DNA of 64,000 nucleotides from Bombus terrestris (GCF_910591885.1 NW_025963557.1:1116001-1180000); one strand, 5' to 3'. Positions 41,454 through 56,356 are shown, counted from the stretch's first letter. Numbers and translations are program-made. Notes: generated from the letters alone by a model not told the origin.

Positions 41454-44400
41454 GCAGTATGACGTGACGTAGTATTACTTTATAATGTATGACGTTATGT
41501 AGCATTACGGTATTACGAATAACATTGTATTTTGTTACTTTATAACGTATGGCGTTATTTAGTGTTACGTTATAACGTATGACGTCGTGTAGTATTACGT
41601 TATAACGTATGACGTTATGTATTATTACGATATAACGTAATACGTTATGCAGTATTGGGTTATAACGTATGACGTCATGTATTTTTGCGTTATAACGTAT
41701 GACGTTACGCAGTATTACGTTATAACGTATGATGTTATGGAGTATTACGTTATAACGTATGACGTTATGTATTATTACGATATAGCGTACAACGTTATAT
41801 AGAGTTACGATATAACGCATAACGTTATGTCGTATTACGTTATAAGGTATGAGGTCATGTGGTATTACGTTATTACGAATATCGTAATGTTGTGTTACTT
41901 TATGAGGTATGACGTCATGTAGTATTACTTTATGACGTATGACGTCATGTAGTATTACGTTATAACGTATGACGGTATGAAATATTACGTTATTCCGTAT
42001 AACGTTATATTGTGTTACCTTATGAAGTGTGACCTTATGTTGTATTACGTTATAACGTATGCCGTCATGTAGTATTAGGATATAACTTATTACGTTATGT
42101 AGTATTACGTTATTACGAATAACGTTATATAGTGATACTTTATATCGTATGACCTTATCTTGTGTTACGCTATAACGTATGACGTCATGTAGTATTACTT
42201 TATGACGTATGACGTCATGTAGTATTACTTTATGACGTATGACGTTATGTATTATTACGATATAACGTATGACGTTATGTATTATTACGATATAACGTAT
42301 GACGCCATGCAGTATTAGGTTATAACGTATGACGTCATGTAATATTACGTTATAACGTATGGCGTTATGTAGAATTACGATATAACGTATGACGTCATGT
42401 GGTATTACGTTATTGCTAATAACGGTATATTGTGTTACTTTATGACGTATGACGTCATGTAGTATTACGTTATAACATATGACGTCATGTAGTATTACGA
42501 TATAACGTACAACGTTGCATAGAATTACGATATAACGCACAACGTTATGTCGTATTAGGTTATAACGTATCATGTCATGTAGTATTACGTTATAACGTAT
42601 GACGTTATGGAGTATTACGATATAAAGTAATACGTTATGCAGTATTGGGTTATAACGTATGACGTCATGTAGTATTACTTTATGACGTATGACGTTATGT
42701 ATTATTACGATATAACGTATGACGTTATGTATTATTACGATATAACGTATGACGTTATGCAGTATTAGGTTATAACGTATGACGTCATGCAGTTTTGCGT
42801 TATAACGTATGACGTCATGTAGTATTACTTTATGACGTATGACGTCATGTAGTATTACTTTATGACGTATGACGTTATGTATTATTACGATATAACGTAT
42901 GACGTTATGTATTATTACGATATAACGTATGACGCCATGCAGTATTAGGTTATAACGTATGACGTCATGTGGTATTACGTTATTACGAATAACGTTATAT
43001 TGTGTTACTTTATATCGTATGACGTCATGTAGTATTACGTTATAACGTATGGCGTTATGTAGTATTACGATATAACGTATGACGTCATGTGGTATTACGT
43101 TATTGCGAATAACGTTAAATTGTGCTACTTTATAACGTATGACGTTATGTAGTGTTACGTTCTAACGTATGACGTCATGTAGTATTACGATATAACGTAT
43201 GACGCTATGTATTATAACGATATAACGTACAACGTTATATAGAATTACGATATAACGCACAACGTTATGTCGTATTACGTTATAACGTATCATGTCATGT
43301 AGTATTACGTTATTACGAATAACGTTATATTGTGTTACTTTATATCGTATGACGTCATGTAGTATTACGTTATAACGTATGGCGTTATGTAGTATTACGA
43401 TGTAACGTATGACGTCATGTGGTATTACGTTATTACGAATAACGTTATATTGTGTTACTTTATATCGTATGACGTCATCTAGTATTACGTTATAACGTAT
43501 GACGACGTGTAGTATTACGTTATAACGTATGACGTTATGTATTATTACGATATAACGTAATACGTTATGCAGTATTAGGTTATATCGTATGACGTTATGG
43601 AGTATTGCGTTATAACGTATGACGTCATGTGGTATTACGTTATTACGAATAACGTTATATTGTGTTACTTTATAACGTATGGCGTTATGTAGTGTTACGT
43701 TATAACGTATGACGTCGTGTAGTATTACGTTATAACGTATGACGTTATGTATTATTACGATATAACGTAATACGTTATATAGTGATACTTTATAACGTAT
43801 GACCTTATGTTGTGTTACGTTATAACGTATGACGTCATGTAGTATTACGATATAACGTACTACGTTATATAGAATTACGATATAACGCACAACGTTATGT
43901 CGTATTACCTTATAACGTATCATGTCATGTAGTTTTTCGTTATAACGTATGACGTTACGCAGTATTACGATATAACGTATGATGTTATGGAGTATTACGT
44001 TATAACGTATGACGTTATGTATTATTACGATATAGCGTACTACGCTAAATAGAATTACGATATAACGCACAACGTTATGTCGTATTACCTTATAACGTAT
44101 CATGTCATGTAGTTTTTCGTTATAACGTATGACGTTACGCAGTATTACGATATAACGTATGATGTTATGGAGTATTACGTTATAACGTATGACGTTACGC
44201 AGTATTACGTTATAACGTATGATGTTATGTAGTATTACGTTATAAAGTATGACGTTATGGAGTATTACGTTATAACGTATGAGGTCATGTGATATTACGT
44301 TATCACGAATATCGTAATATTGTGTTACTTTATGACGTATGACGTCATGTAGTATTACGTTATAAAATATAACGTCATGTAGTATTACGATATAACGTAC

Positions 44401-45053
44401 AACGTTGCATGGAATTACGATATAACGCACAACGTTATGTCGTATTACGTTATAACGTATCATGTCATGTAGTATTACGTTATAACGTATGACGTCATGT
44501 GGTATTACGTTATTGCTAATAACGGTATATTGTGCTACTTTATGACGTATGCCGTCATGTAGTATTAGGATATATCTTATTACGTTATGTAGTATTACGT
44601 TATTACGAATAACATTATATAGTGATACTTTATAACGTATGACCTTATGTTGTGTTACGTTATAACATATGACGTCATGTAGTATTACGTTATTACGAAT
44701 ATCGTTACAATGTGTTACATTATTACGTATGACGTCATGTAGTCTTACGTTATAACGTATGGCGATATGTAGTATGACGATATAACGTATCACGTCATGT
44801 GGTATTACGTTATTGCGAATAAAGTTTTATTGTGTTACTTTATGACGTATGACGTCATGTAGTATTACGTTATAACGTATGACGGTATGTAATATTACGT
44901 TATCCCGTATAACGTTATATAGTGTTACTTTATGAAGTATGACGTTATGTTGTATTACGTTATAACGTTTGACGTTATGGGGCATTTCGTTATAACGTAT
45001 GACGTCATGTGGCATTACGTTATTACGAATAACGTTATATTGTGTTACTTTAT

Positions 45054-45067
45054 GTAGTATGTCTTAT
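45054..45067. repeat. 14-bp partial monomer 22, variant
   Basis: Reads GTAGTATGTCTTAT, a private A to T change. Confidence 0.95.
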
Positions 45068-45277
45068 GTAGTATGACGTGATGTATTATTACTTTATAAT
45101 GTATGACCTTATGTAGCATTACGGTATTACGAATGACGTTGTATTGTGTTACTTTATAACGTATGACGTTATTTAGTGTTACGTTATAATGTATGACGTC
45201 GTGTAGTATTACGTTATAACGTATGACGTTATGTATTATTACGATATAACGTAATACGTTATGCAGTATTGGGTTAT

Positions 45278-45306
45278 AACGTATGACGTCATGTACTTTG
45301 CGTTAT
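45278..45306. repeat. 29-bp monomer (GTACTTTGCG subtype)
   Basis: Homologue of 12,515 at 32,763 bp. Confidence 0.93.
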
Positions 45307-45996
45307 AACGTATGACGTTACGCAGTATTACGTTATAACGTATGATGTTATGGAGTATTACGTTATAACGTATGACGTTATGTATTATTAAGAAATAGCG
45401 TACAACGTTATATAGAATTACGATATAAAGCACAACGTTATGTCGTATTACGTTATAACGTATGAGGTCATGTGGTATTACGTTATTACGAATATCGTAA
45501 TATTGTGTTACTTCATGAGGTATGACTTCATGTAGTATTACTTTATGACGTATGACATCATGTAGTATTACTTTATGACGTATGACGTTATGTATTATTA
45601 CGATATAACGTATGACGTTATGCAGTATTAGGTTATAACGTATGACGTCATGCAGTTTTGCGTTATAACGTATGACGTTATGGAGTATTACGTTATAACG
45701 TATGGCGTTATGTAGTATTACGATATAACGTATGACGTCATGTGGTATTACGTTATAGCTAATAACGGTATATTGTGTTACTTTATGACGTATGACGTCA
45801 TGTAGTATTACTTTATGACGTATGACGTCATGTAGCATTAGGATATAACTTATTACGTTATGTAGTATTACGTTATTGCGAATAACGTTACATAGTGATA
45901 CTTTATAACGTATGACCTTATGTTGTGTTATGTTATAACGTATGACGTCATGTGGTATTACGTTATTACGAATAACGTTATATTGTGTTACTTTAT

Positions 45997-46010
45997 GTAG
46001 TATGACTTAT
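45997..46010. repeat. 14-bp partial monomer 23
   Basis: Homologue of the 13,234 copy at 32,763 bp. Confidence 0.97.
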
Positions 46011-46520
46011 GCAGTATGACGTGACGTAGTATTACTTTATAATGTATGACGTTATGTAGCATTACGGTATTACGAATAACATTGTATTGTGTTACTTTAT
46101 AACGTATGGCGTTATTTAGTGTTACGTTATAACGTATGACGTCGTGTAGTATTACGTTATAACGTATGACGTTATGTATTATTACGATATAACGTAATAC
46201 GTTATGCAGTATTGGGTTATAACGTATGACGTCATGTAGTTTTGCGTTATAACGTATGACGTTACGCAGTATTACGTTATAACGTATGATGTTATGAAGT
46301 ATTACGTTATAACGTATGACGTTATGTATTATTACGATATAGCGTACAACGTTATATAGATTTACGATATAACGCATAACGTTATGTCGTATTACGTTAT
46401 AATGTATGAGGTCATGTGGTATTACGTTATTACGAATATCGTAATGTTGTGTTACTTTATGAGGTATGACGTCATGTAGTATTACGTTATAACGTATGAC
46501 GCCATGCAGTATTAGGTTAT

Positions 46521-47686
46521 AACGTATGACGTTATGGAGTATTACGATATAACGTAATACGTTATGCAGTATTGGGTTATAACGTATGACGTCATGTAGT
46601 ATTTCTTTATGACGTATGACGTTATGTATTATTACGATATAACGTATGACGTTATGTATTATTACGATATAACGTATGACGTTATGCAGTATTAGGTTAT
46701 AACGTATGACGTCATGCAGTTTTGCGTTATAACGTATGACGTCATGTAGTATTACTTTATGACGTATGACGTTATGTATTATTACGATATAACGTATGAC
46801 GTTATGTATTATTACGATATAACGTATGACGCCATGCAGTATTAGGTTATAACGTATGACGTCATGTAGTATTACGTTATAATGTATGGCGATATGTAGT
46901 ATTACGATATAACGTATGACGTCATGTGGTATTACGTTATTACGAATAACGTTATATTGTGTTACTTTATATCGTATGACGTCATGTAGTATTACGTTAT
47001 AACGTATGGCGCTATGTAGTATTACGATATAACGTATGACGTCATGTGGTATTACGTTATTACGAATAACGTTATATTGTGTTACTTTATATCGTATGAC
47101 GTCATGTAGTATTACGATATAACGTATGACGCTATGTATTATAACGATATAACGTACAACGTTATATAGAATTACGATATAACGCACAACGTTATGTCGT
47201 ATTACGTTATAACGTATCATGTCATGTAGTATTACGTTATTACGAATAACGTTATATTGTGTTACTTTATATCGTATGACGTCATGTAGCATTACTTTAT
47301 AACGTATGACGTCATGTAGCATTACGTTATAACGTATGGCGTTATGTAGTATTACTATATAACGTATGACGTCATGTGGTATTGCGTTATTGCTAATAAC
47401 GGTATATTGTGCTACTTTATGACGTATGACGTCATGTAGTATTTCGTCATAACGTATGACGGTATGAAATATTACGTTATTCCGTATAACGTTATATAGT
47501 GTTACTTTATGAAGTATGACGTTATGTTGTATTACGTTATAACGTATGCCGTCATGTAGTATTAGGATATAACTTATTACGTTATGTAGTATTACGTTAT
47601 TACGAATAACATTATATAGTGATACTTTATAACGTATGACCTTATGTTGTGTTACGTTATAACATATGACGTCATGTAGTATTACG
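46521..47686. repeat. Block A copy
   Basis: Closest full-length partner of bases 1-1,166, at an offset of 46,520 bp. The match ends where ACGTTATTACGAATATCG is replaced by ACGATATAACGTACAACG. The following 47.64-48.17 kb instead matches 42.45-42.98 kb at an offset of 5,187 bp. Confidence 0.9.
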
Positions 47687-49670
47687 ATATAACGTACAAC
47701 GTTGCATAGAATTACGATATAACGCACAACGTTATGTCGTATTAGGTTATAACGTATCATGTCATGTAGTATTACGTTATAACGTATGACGTTATGGAGT
47801 ATTACGATATAACGTAATACGTTATGCAGTATTGGGTTATAACGTATGACGTCATGTAGTATTACTTTATGACGTATGACGTTATGTATTATTACGATAT
47901 AACGTATGACGTTATGTATTATTACGATATAACGTATGACGTTATGCAGTATTAGGTTATAACGTATGACGTCATGCAGTTTTGCGTTATAACGTATGAC
48001 GTCATGTAGTATTACTTTATGACGTATGACGTCATGTAGTATTACTTTATGACGTATGACGTTATGTATTATTACGATATAACGTATGACGTTATGTATT
48101 ATTACGATATAACGTATGACGCCATGCAGTATTAGGTTATAACGTATGACGTCATGTGGTATTACGTTATTACGAATAACGTTATATTGTGTTACTTTAT
48201 AACGTATGGCGTTATGTAGTGTTACGTTATAACGTATGACGTCGTGTAGTATTACGTTATAACGTATGACGTTATGTATTATTACGATATAACGTAATAC
48301 GTTATATAGTGATACTTTATAACGTATGACCTTATGTTGTGTTACGTTATAACGTATGACGTCATGTTGTATTACGATATAACGTACTACGTTATATAGA
48401 ATTACGATATAACGCACAACGTTATGTCGTATTACCTTATAACGTATCATGTCATGTAGTTTTTCGTTATAACGTATGACGTTACGCAGTATTACGATAT
48501 AACGTATGATGTTATGGAGTATTACGTTATAACGTATGACGTTATGTATTATTACGATATAGCGTACTACGCTATATAGAATTACGATATAACGCACAAC
48601 GTTATGTCGTATTACGTTATAACGTATGAGGTCATGTTGTATTACGTTATCACGAATATCGTAATATTGTGTTACTTTATGACGTATGACGTCATGTAGT
48701 ATTACTTTATGACGTATGACGTCATGTAGTATTACGTTATTACGAATATCGTAATATTGTGTTACATTATAACGTATGACGTCGTGTAGTATTACGTTAT
48801 AACGTATGACGTTACGCAGTATTACGTTATAACGTATGATGTTATGTAGTATTACGTTATAAAGTATGACGTTATGGAGTATTACGTTATAACGTATGAG
48901 GTCATGTGATATTACGTTATCACGAATATCGTAATATTGTGTTACTTTATGACGTATGACGTCATGTAGTATTACGTTATAAAATATAACGTCATGTAGT
49001 ATTACGATATAACGTACAACGTTGCATGGAATTACGATATAACGCACAACGTTATGTCGTATTACGTTATAACGTATCATGTCATGTAGTATTACGTTAT
49101 AACGTATGACGTCATGTGGTATTACGTTATTGCTAATAACGGTATATTGTGCTACTTTATGACGTATGCCGTCATGTAGTATTAGGATATATCTTATTAC
49201 GTTATGTAGTATTACGTTATTACGAATAACATTATATAGTGATACTTTATAACGTATGACCTTATGTTGTGTTACGTTATAACATATGACGTCATGTAGT
49301 ATTACGTTATTACGAATATCGTTACAATGTGTTACTTTATTACGTATGACGTCATGTAGTCTTACGTTATAACGTATGGCGATATGTAGTATTACGATAT
49401 AACGTATCACGTCATGTGGTATTACGTTATTGCGAATAAAGTTTTATTGTGTTACTTTATGACGTATGACGTCATGTAGTATTACGTTATAACGTATGAC
49501 GGTATGTAATATTACGTTATTCCGTATAACGTTATATAGTGTTACTTTATGAAGTATGACGTTATGTTGTATTACGTTATAACGTTTGACGTTATGGGGC
49601 ATTTCGTTATAACGTATGACGTCATGTGGCATTACGTTATTACGAATAACGTTATATTGTGTTACTTTAT

Positions 49671-49684
49671 GTAGTATGACTTAT
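49671..49684. repeat. 14-bp partial monomer 24
   Basis: Homologue of the 45,054 copy at 4,617 bp, without its private change. Confidence 0.97.
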
Positions 49685-49894
49685 GTAGTATGACGTGATG
49701 TATTATTACTTTATAATGTATGACCTTATGTAGCATTACGGTATTACGAATGACGTTGTATTGTGTTACTTTATAACGTATGACGTTATTTAGTGTTACG
49801 TTATAATGTATGACGTCGTGTAGTATTACGTTATAACGTATGACGTTATGTATTATTACGATATAACGTAATACGTTATGCAGTATTGGGTTAT

Positions 49895-49923
49895 AACGTA
49901 TGACGTCATGTACTTTGCGTTAT
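49895..49923. repeat. 29-bp monomer (GTACTTTGCG subtype)
   Basis: Homologue of 45,278 at 4,617 bp. Confidence 0.93.
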
Positions 49924-50613
49924 AACGTATGACGTTACGCAGTATTACGTTATAACGTATGATGTTATGGAGTATTACGTTATAACGTATGACGTTATGT
50001 ATTATTAAGAAATAGCGTACAACGTTATATAGAATTACGATATAACGCACAACGTTATGTCGTATTACGTTATAACGTATGAGGTCATGTGGTATTACGT
50101 TATTACGAATATCGTAATATTGTGTTACTTCATGAGGTATGACTTCATGTAGTAGTACTTTATGACGTATGACGTCATGTAGTATTACTTTATGACGTAT
50201 GACGTTATGTATTATTACGATATAACGTATGACGTTATGCAGTATTAGGTTATAACGTATGACGTCATGCAGTTTTGCGTTATAACGTATGACGTTATGG
50301 AGTATTACGTTATAACGTATGGCGTTATGTAGTATTACGATATAACGTATGACGTCATGTGGTATTACGTTATAGCTAATAACGGTATATTGTGTTACTT
50401 TATGACGTATGACGTCATGTAGTATTACTTTATGACGTATGACGTCATGTAGCATTAGGATATAACTTATTACGTTATGTAGTATTACGTTATTACGAAT
50501 AACGTTACATAGTGATACTTTATAACGTATGACCTTATGTTGTGTTATGTTATAACGTATGACGTCATGTGGTATTACGTTATTACGAATAACGTTATAT
50601 TGTGTTACTTTAT

Positions 50614-50627
50614 GTAGTATGACTTAT
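50614..50627. repeat. 14-bp partial monomer 25
   Basis: GCAG follower. Homologue at 60,084. The next partial is 4,815 bp away. Confidence 0.97.
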
Positions 50628-51287
50628 GCAGTATGACGTGACGTAGTATTACTTTATAATGTATGACGTTATGTAGCATTACGGTATTACGAATAACATT
50701 GTATTTTGTTACTTTATAACGTATGGCGTTATTTAGTGTTACGTTATAACGTATGACGTCGTGTAGTATTACGTTATAACGTATGACGTTATGTATTATT
50801 ACGATATAACGTAATACGTTATGCAGTATTGGGTTATAACGTATGACGTCATGTAGTTTTGCGTTATAACGTATGACGTTACGCAGTATTACGTTATAAC
50901 GTATGATGTTATGAAGTATTACGTTATAACGTATGACGTTATGTATTATTACGATATAGCGTACAACGTTATATAGATTTACGATATAACGCATAACGTT
51001 ATGTCGTATTACGTTATAAGGTATGAGGTCATGTGGTATTACGTTATTACGAATATCGTAATGTTGTGTTACTTTATGAGGTATGACGTCATGTAGTATT
51101 ACTTTATGACGTATGACGTCATGTAGTATTACGTTATAACGTATGACGCCATGCAGTATTAGGTTATAACGTATGACGTCATGTAATAATACGTTATAAC
51201 GTATGGCGTTATGTAGAATTACGATATAACGTATGACGTCATGTGGTATTACGTTATTGCTAATAACGGTATATTGTGTTACTTTAT

Positions 51288-51318
51288 GACGTATGACGTC
51301 TTTGTAGTATTACGTTAT
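51288..51318. repeat. 31-bp monomer (GACGTCTTTGTAG subtype)
   Basis: GACGTCATGTAG has become GACGTCTTTGTAG. It destroys the CRE-like palindrome and shifts the frame. Shared only with 60,758. Confidence 0.93.
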
Positions 51319-52258
51319 AACATATGACGTCATGTAGTATTACGATATAACGTACAACGTTGCATAGAATTACGATATAACGCACAACGTTATGTCGTAT
51401 TAGGTTATAACGTATCATGTCATGTAGTATTACGTTATAACGTATGACGTTATGGAGTATTACGATATAACGTAATACGTTATGCAGTATTGGGTTATAA
51501 CGTATGACGTCATGTAGTATTTCTTTATGACGTATGACGTTATGTATTATTACGATATAACGTATGACGTTATGTATTATTACGATATAACGTATGACGT
51601 TATGCAGTATTAGGTTATAACGTATGACGTCATGCAGTTTTGCGTTATAACGTATGACGTCATGTAGTATTACTTTATGACGTATGACGTTATGTATTAT
51701 TACGATATAACGTATGACGTTATGTATTATTACGATATAACGTATGACGCCATGCAGTATTAGGTTATAACGTATGACGTCATGTAGTATTACGTTATAA
51801 TGTATGGCGATATGTAGTATTACGATATAACGTATGACGTCATGTGGTATTACGTTATTACGAATAACGTTATATTGTGTTACTTTATATCGTATGACGT
51901 CATGTAGTATTACGTTATAACGTATGGCGCTATGTAGTATTACGATATAACGTATGACGTCATGTGGTATTACGTTATTACGAATAACGTTATATTGTGT
52001 TACTTTATATCGTATGACGTCATGTAGTATTACGATATAACGTATGACGCTATGTATTATAACGATAATACGTACAACGTTATATAGAATTACGATATAA
52101 CGCACAACGTTATGTCGTATTACGTTATAACGTATCATGTCATGTAGTATTACGTTATTACGAATAACGTTATATTGTGTTACTTTATATCGTATGACGT
52201 CATGTAGCATTACTTTATAACGTATGACGTCATGTAGCATTACGTTATAACGTATGGC
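51288..52258. repeat. 1,200-bp-spaced pair, first member
   Basis: About 970 bp duplicated at 52,489-53,458, with about 230 bp of other monomers between. This member alone holds a 31-bp monomer at its left edge. It includes the start of a block A copy at 51,439. Confidence 0.92.
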
Positions 52259-52488
52259 GCTATGTAGTATTACGATATAACGTATGACGTCATGTGGTAT
52301 TACGTTATTACGAATAACGTTATATTGTGTTACTTTATATCGTATGACGTCATGTAGTAGTACGTTATAACGTATGGCGATATGTAGTATTACGATATAA
52401 CGTATGACGTCATGTGGTATTACGTTATTGCGAATAACGTTTTATTGTGTTACTTTATGACGTATGACGTCATGTAGTATTACTTCAT

Positions 52489-53458
52489 GACGTATGACGT
52501 CATGTAGTATTACGTTATAACATATGACGTCATGTAGTATTACGATATAACGTACAACGTTGCATAGAATTACGATATAACGCACAACGTTATGTCGTAT
52601 TAGGTTATAACGTATCATGTCATGTAGTATTACGTTATAACGTATGACGTTATGGAGTATTACGATATAACGTAATACGTTATGCAGTATTGGGTTATAA
52701 CGTATGACGTCATGTAGTATTTCTTTATGACGTATGACGTTATGTATTATTACGATATAACGTATGACGTTATGTATTATTACGATATAACGTATGACGT
52801 TATGCAGTATTAGGTTATAACGTATGACGTCATGCAGTTTTGCGTTATAACGTATGACGTCATGTAGTATTACTTTATGACGTATGACGTTATGTATTAT
52901 TACGATATAACGTATGACGTTATGTATTATTACGATATAACGTATGACGCCATGCAGTATTAGGTTATAACGTATGACGTCATGTAGTATTACGTTATAA
53001 TGTATGGCGATATGTAGTATTACGATATAACGTATGACGTCATGTGGTATTACGTTATTACGAATAACGTTATATTGTGTTACTTTATATCGTATGACGT
53101 CATGTAGTATTACGTTATAACGTATGGCGCTATGTAGTATTACGATATAACGTATGACGTCATGTGGTATTACGTTATTACGAATAACGTTATATTGTGT
53201 TACTTTATATCGTATGACGTCATGTAGTATTACGATATAACGTATGACGCTATGTATTATAACGATATAACGTACAACGTTATATAGAATTACGATATAA
53301 CGCACAACGTTATGTCGTATTACGTTATAACGTATCATGTCATGTAGTATTACGTTATTACGAATAACGTTATATTGTGTTACTTTATATCGTATGACGT
53401 CATGTAGCATTACTTTATAACGTATGACGTCATGTAGCATTACGTTATAACGTATGGC
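52489..53458. repeat. 1,200-bp-spaced pair, second member
   Basis: Second member of the pair. The block A sequence starting at 52,639 continues to about 53,838, matching window bases 1-1,200 with one noted change (GACATCATG near 53,546). Confidence 0.92.
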
Positions 53459-53568
53459 GTTATGTAGTATTACTATATAACGTATGACGTCATGTGGTAT
53501 TGCGTTATTGCTAATAACGGTATATTGTGCTACTTTATGACGTATGACATCATGTAGTATTTCGTCAT

Positions 53569-54258
53569 AACGTATGACGGTATGAAATATTACGTTATTC
53601 CGTATAACGTTATATAGTGTTACTTTATGAAGTATGACGTTATGTTGTATTACGTTATAACGTATGCCGTCATGTAGTATTAGGATATAACTTATTACGT
53701 TATGTAGTATTACGTTATTACGAATAACATTATATAGTGATACTTTATAACGTATGACCTTATGTTGTGTTACGTTATAACATATGACGTCATGTAGTAT
53801 TACGTTATTACGAATATCGTTACATTGTGTTACTTTATAACGTATGACGTCATGTAGTAGTACGTTATAACGTATGGCGATATGTAGTATTACGATATAA
53901 CGTATGACGTCATGTGGTATTACGTTATTGCGAATAACGTTTTATTGTGTTACTTTATAACGTATGACGTCATGTAGTATTACGTCATAACGTATGACGG
54001 TATGAAATATTACGTTATTCCGTATAACGTTATATAGTCTTACTTTATGAAGTATGACGTTATGTTGTATTACGTTATAACGTATGCCGTCATGTAGTAT
54101 TAGGATATAACTTATTACGTTATGTAGTATTACGTTATTACGAATAACATTATATAGTGATACTTTATAACGTATGACCTTATGTTGTGTTACGTTATAA
54201 CATATGACGTCATGTAGTATTACGTTATTACGAATATCGTTACATTGTGTTACTTTAT
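53569..54258. repeat. 420-bp-spaced cassette duplication
   Basis: The 53,569-53,838 part (GACGGTATGAAAT to ACATTGTGTTAC) is repeated at 53,989-54,258. The window-start copy (1-1.4 kb) lacks this extra 14 monomers, so the step is a later insertion or a loss there. The same pair appears at 63,039-63,728. Confidence 0.9.
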
Positions 54259-55428
54259 GACGTATGACGTCATGTAGTATTACGTTACAACGTATGATGG
54301 TATGTAATATTACGTTATTCCGTACAACGTTATATAGTGTTACTTTATGAAGTATGACGTTATGTTGTATTACGTTATAACGTATGACGTCATGTAGCAT
54401 TAGGATATAACTTATTACGTTATGTAGTATTAGGTTATTACGAATAACGTTATATAGTGATACTTTATAACGTATGACCTTATGTTGTGTTACGTTATAA
54501 CGTATCATGTCATGTAGTATTACGTTATTACGAATAACGTTATATTGTGTTACTTTATATCGTATGACGTCATGTAGCATTACTTTATAACGTATGACGT
54601 CATGTAGCATTACGCTATAACGTATGACGTTATGGAGTATTACGTTATAACGTATGACGTCATGTGGTATTGCTTTATTACGAATAACATTATATTGTGT
54701 TACTTTATAACGTATGACGTCATGTAGTATTACGCTATAACGTATGCCGTCATTTAGTATTACGTTAGAACATATGACGTCATGTGCTATTACGATATAA
54801 CGTACAACGTTATATAGAATAACGATATAACGCACAACGTTATGTCGTGTTACGTTATAACGTATGACGTTACGCAGTATTACGTTATAACGTATGATGT
54901 TATGTAGTATTACGTTATAACGTATGACGTCATGTGGTATTACTTTACTACGAATAACGTTATATTGTGTTACTTTATAACGTATGGCGTTATGTAGTGT
55001 TACGTTATAACGTATGACGTCGTGTAGTATTACGTTATAACGTATGACGTTATGTATTATTACGATATAACGTAATACGTTATGCAGTATTAGGTTATAT
55101 CGTATGACGTTATGGAGTATTGCGTTATAACGTATGACGTCAGGTGGTATTACGTTATTACGAATAACGTTATATTGTGTTACTTTATAACGTATGGCGT
55201 TATGTAGTGTTACGTTATTACGAATATCGTTACATTGTGTTACGTTATAACGTATGACGGTTTGTAATATTACGTTATTCCGTATAACGTTATATAGTGT
55301 TACTTTATGAAGTATGACGTTATGTTGTATTACGTTATAACGTATGACGTTATGGGGCATTTCGTTATAACGTATGACGTCATGTGGTATTACGCTATTA
55401 CGAATAACGTTGTATTGTGTTACTTTAT

Positions 55429-55442
55429 GTAGTATGACTTAT
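55429..55442. repeat. 14-bp partial monomer 26
   Basis: Homologue of the 2,221 copy at 53,208 bp. Confidence 0.97.
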
Positions 55443-55802
55443 GTAGTATGACGTGATGTAGTATTACTTTATAATGTATGACGTTATGTAGCATTACGGT
55501 ATTACGAATGACGTTGTATTGTGTTACTTTATAACGTATTTAGTCGTGTAGTATTACGTTATAACGTATGACGTTATGTATTATTACGATATAACGTAAT
55601 ACGTTATGCAGTATTGGGTTATAACGAATGACGTCATGTTGTATTACGTTATAACGTGTGCCGTCATGTAGTATTACGTTATAACGTATGACGTTACGCA
55701 GTATTACGTTATAACGTATGACGTTATGGGGCATTACGTTATAACGTATGACGTAATGTGGTATTGCGTTATAACGAATAACGTTATATTGTGTTACTTT
55801 AT

Positions 55803-55816
55803 GTAGTATGACTTAT
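55803..55816. repeat. 14-bp partial monomer 27
   Basis: GTAGTACGACG follower, as at 2,595 and 3,523. Confidence 0.97.
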
Positions 55817-56356
55817 GTAGTACGACGTGATGTAGTATTACTTTATAATGTATGACGTTATGTAGCATTACGGTATTACGAGTAACGTTGTATTGAGTTA
55901 CTTTATAACGTATGACGTCATGTAGTATTACGATATAACGTATGACGTTATGTATTATTACGATATAGCGTACAACGTTATATAGAATTACGATATAACG
56001 CACAACGTTATGTCGTATTACGTTATAACGTATGAGGTCATGTGGTATTACGTTATTACGAATATCGTAATATTGTGTTACTGTATAACGTATGACGTCA
56101 TGTAGTATTACGTTATTACGAATATCGTAATATTGTGTTACTTTATGACGTATGACGTCATGTAGTATTACGTCATAACGTATGACGGTGTGAAATATTA
56201 TGTTATTCCGTATAACGTTATATAGTGTTACCTTATGAAGTATGACGTTATGTTGTATTACGTTATAACGTATGATGTTATGGAGTATTACGTTACAACG
56301 TATGACGTCATGTGGTATTGCTTTATTACGAATAACGTTATATTCTGTTACTTCAT

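Larger units (their letters stand above)
39613..47686. repeat. Long duplicated segment, right copy
   Basis: Counterpart of 6,640-14,980. Near 44.1 kb it has lost 210 bp. Near 46.5 kb it has lost 300 bp: one monomer plus the equivalent of 13,788-14,057. From 46,521 it also matches window bases 1-1,166 to the end at 47,686. Confidence 0.9.
49816..54530. repeat. Near-identical 4.7-kb duplication, copy 1
   Basis: Matches 59,286-64,000 at an offset of 9,470 bp with about five or six differences that I could find. Examples are TGTTATGTTATAAC against TGTTACGTTATAAC near 50,541, TATTTTGTT against TATTGTGTT near 50,703, and a local AACGATAATACG rearrangement near 52,062. The shared rare insertion at 51,288-51,318 confirms common descent. 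Its left part also matches 12.06-14.87 kb at 37,380 bp and 45.2-46.5 kb at 4,617 bp. Confidence 0.95.

Noticed and set aside
45988..49410. Long minus-strand open frames (this one, 34,459-37,341, 5,325-7,472 and dozens more) as protein genes
   Set aside because: All translate to the same decapeptide repeat, start at chance ATG variants and stop mainly at frame-shifting scars or indels. No unique domain, no flanking gene structure and no promoter context.
52055..52075. Indel at AACGATAATACG near 52,062
   Set aside because: The length is unchanged relative to the 61.5 kb copy; it is a local two-base rearrangement, possibly a sequencing error, not a phase shift.
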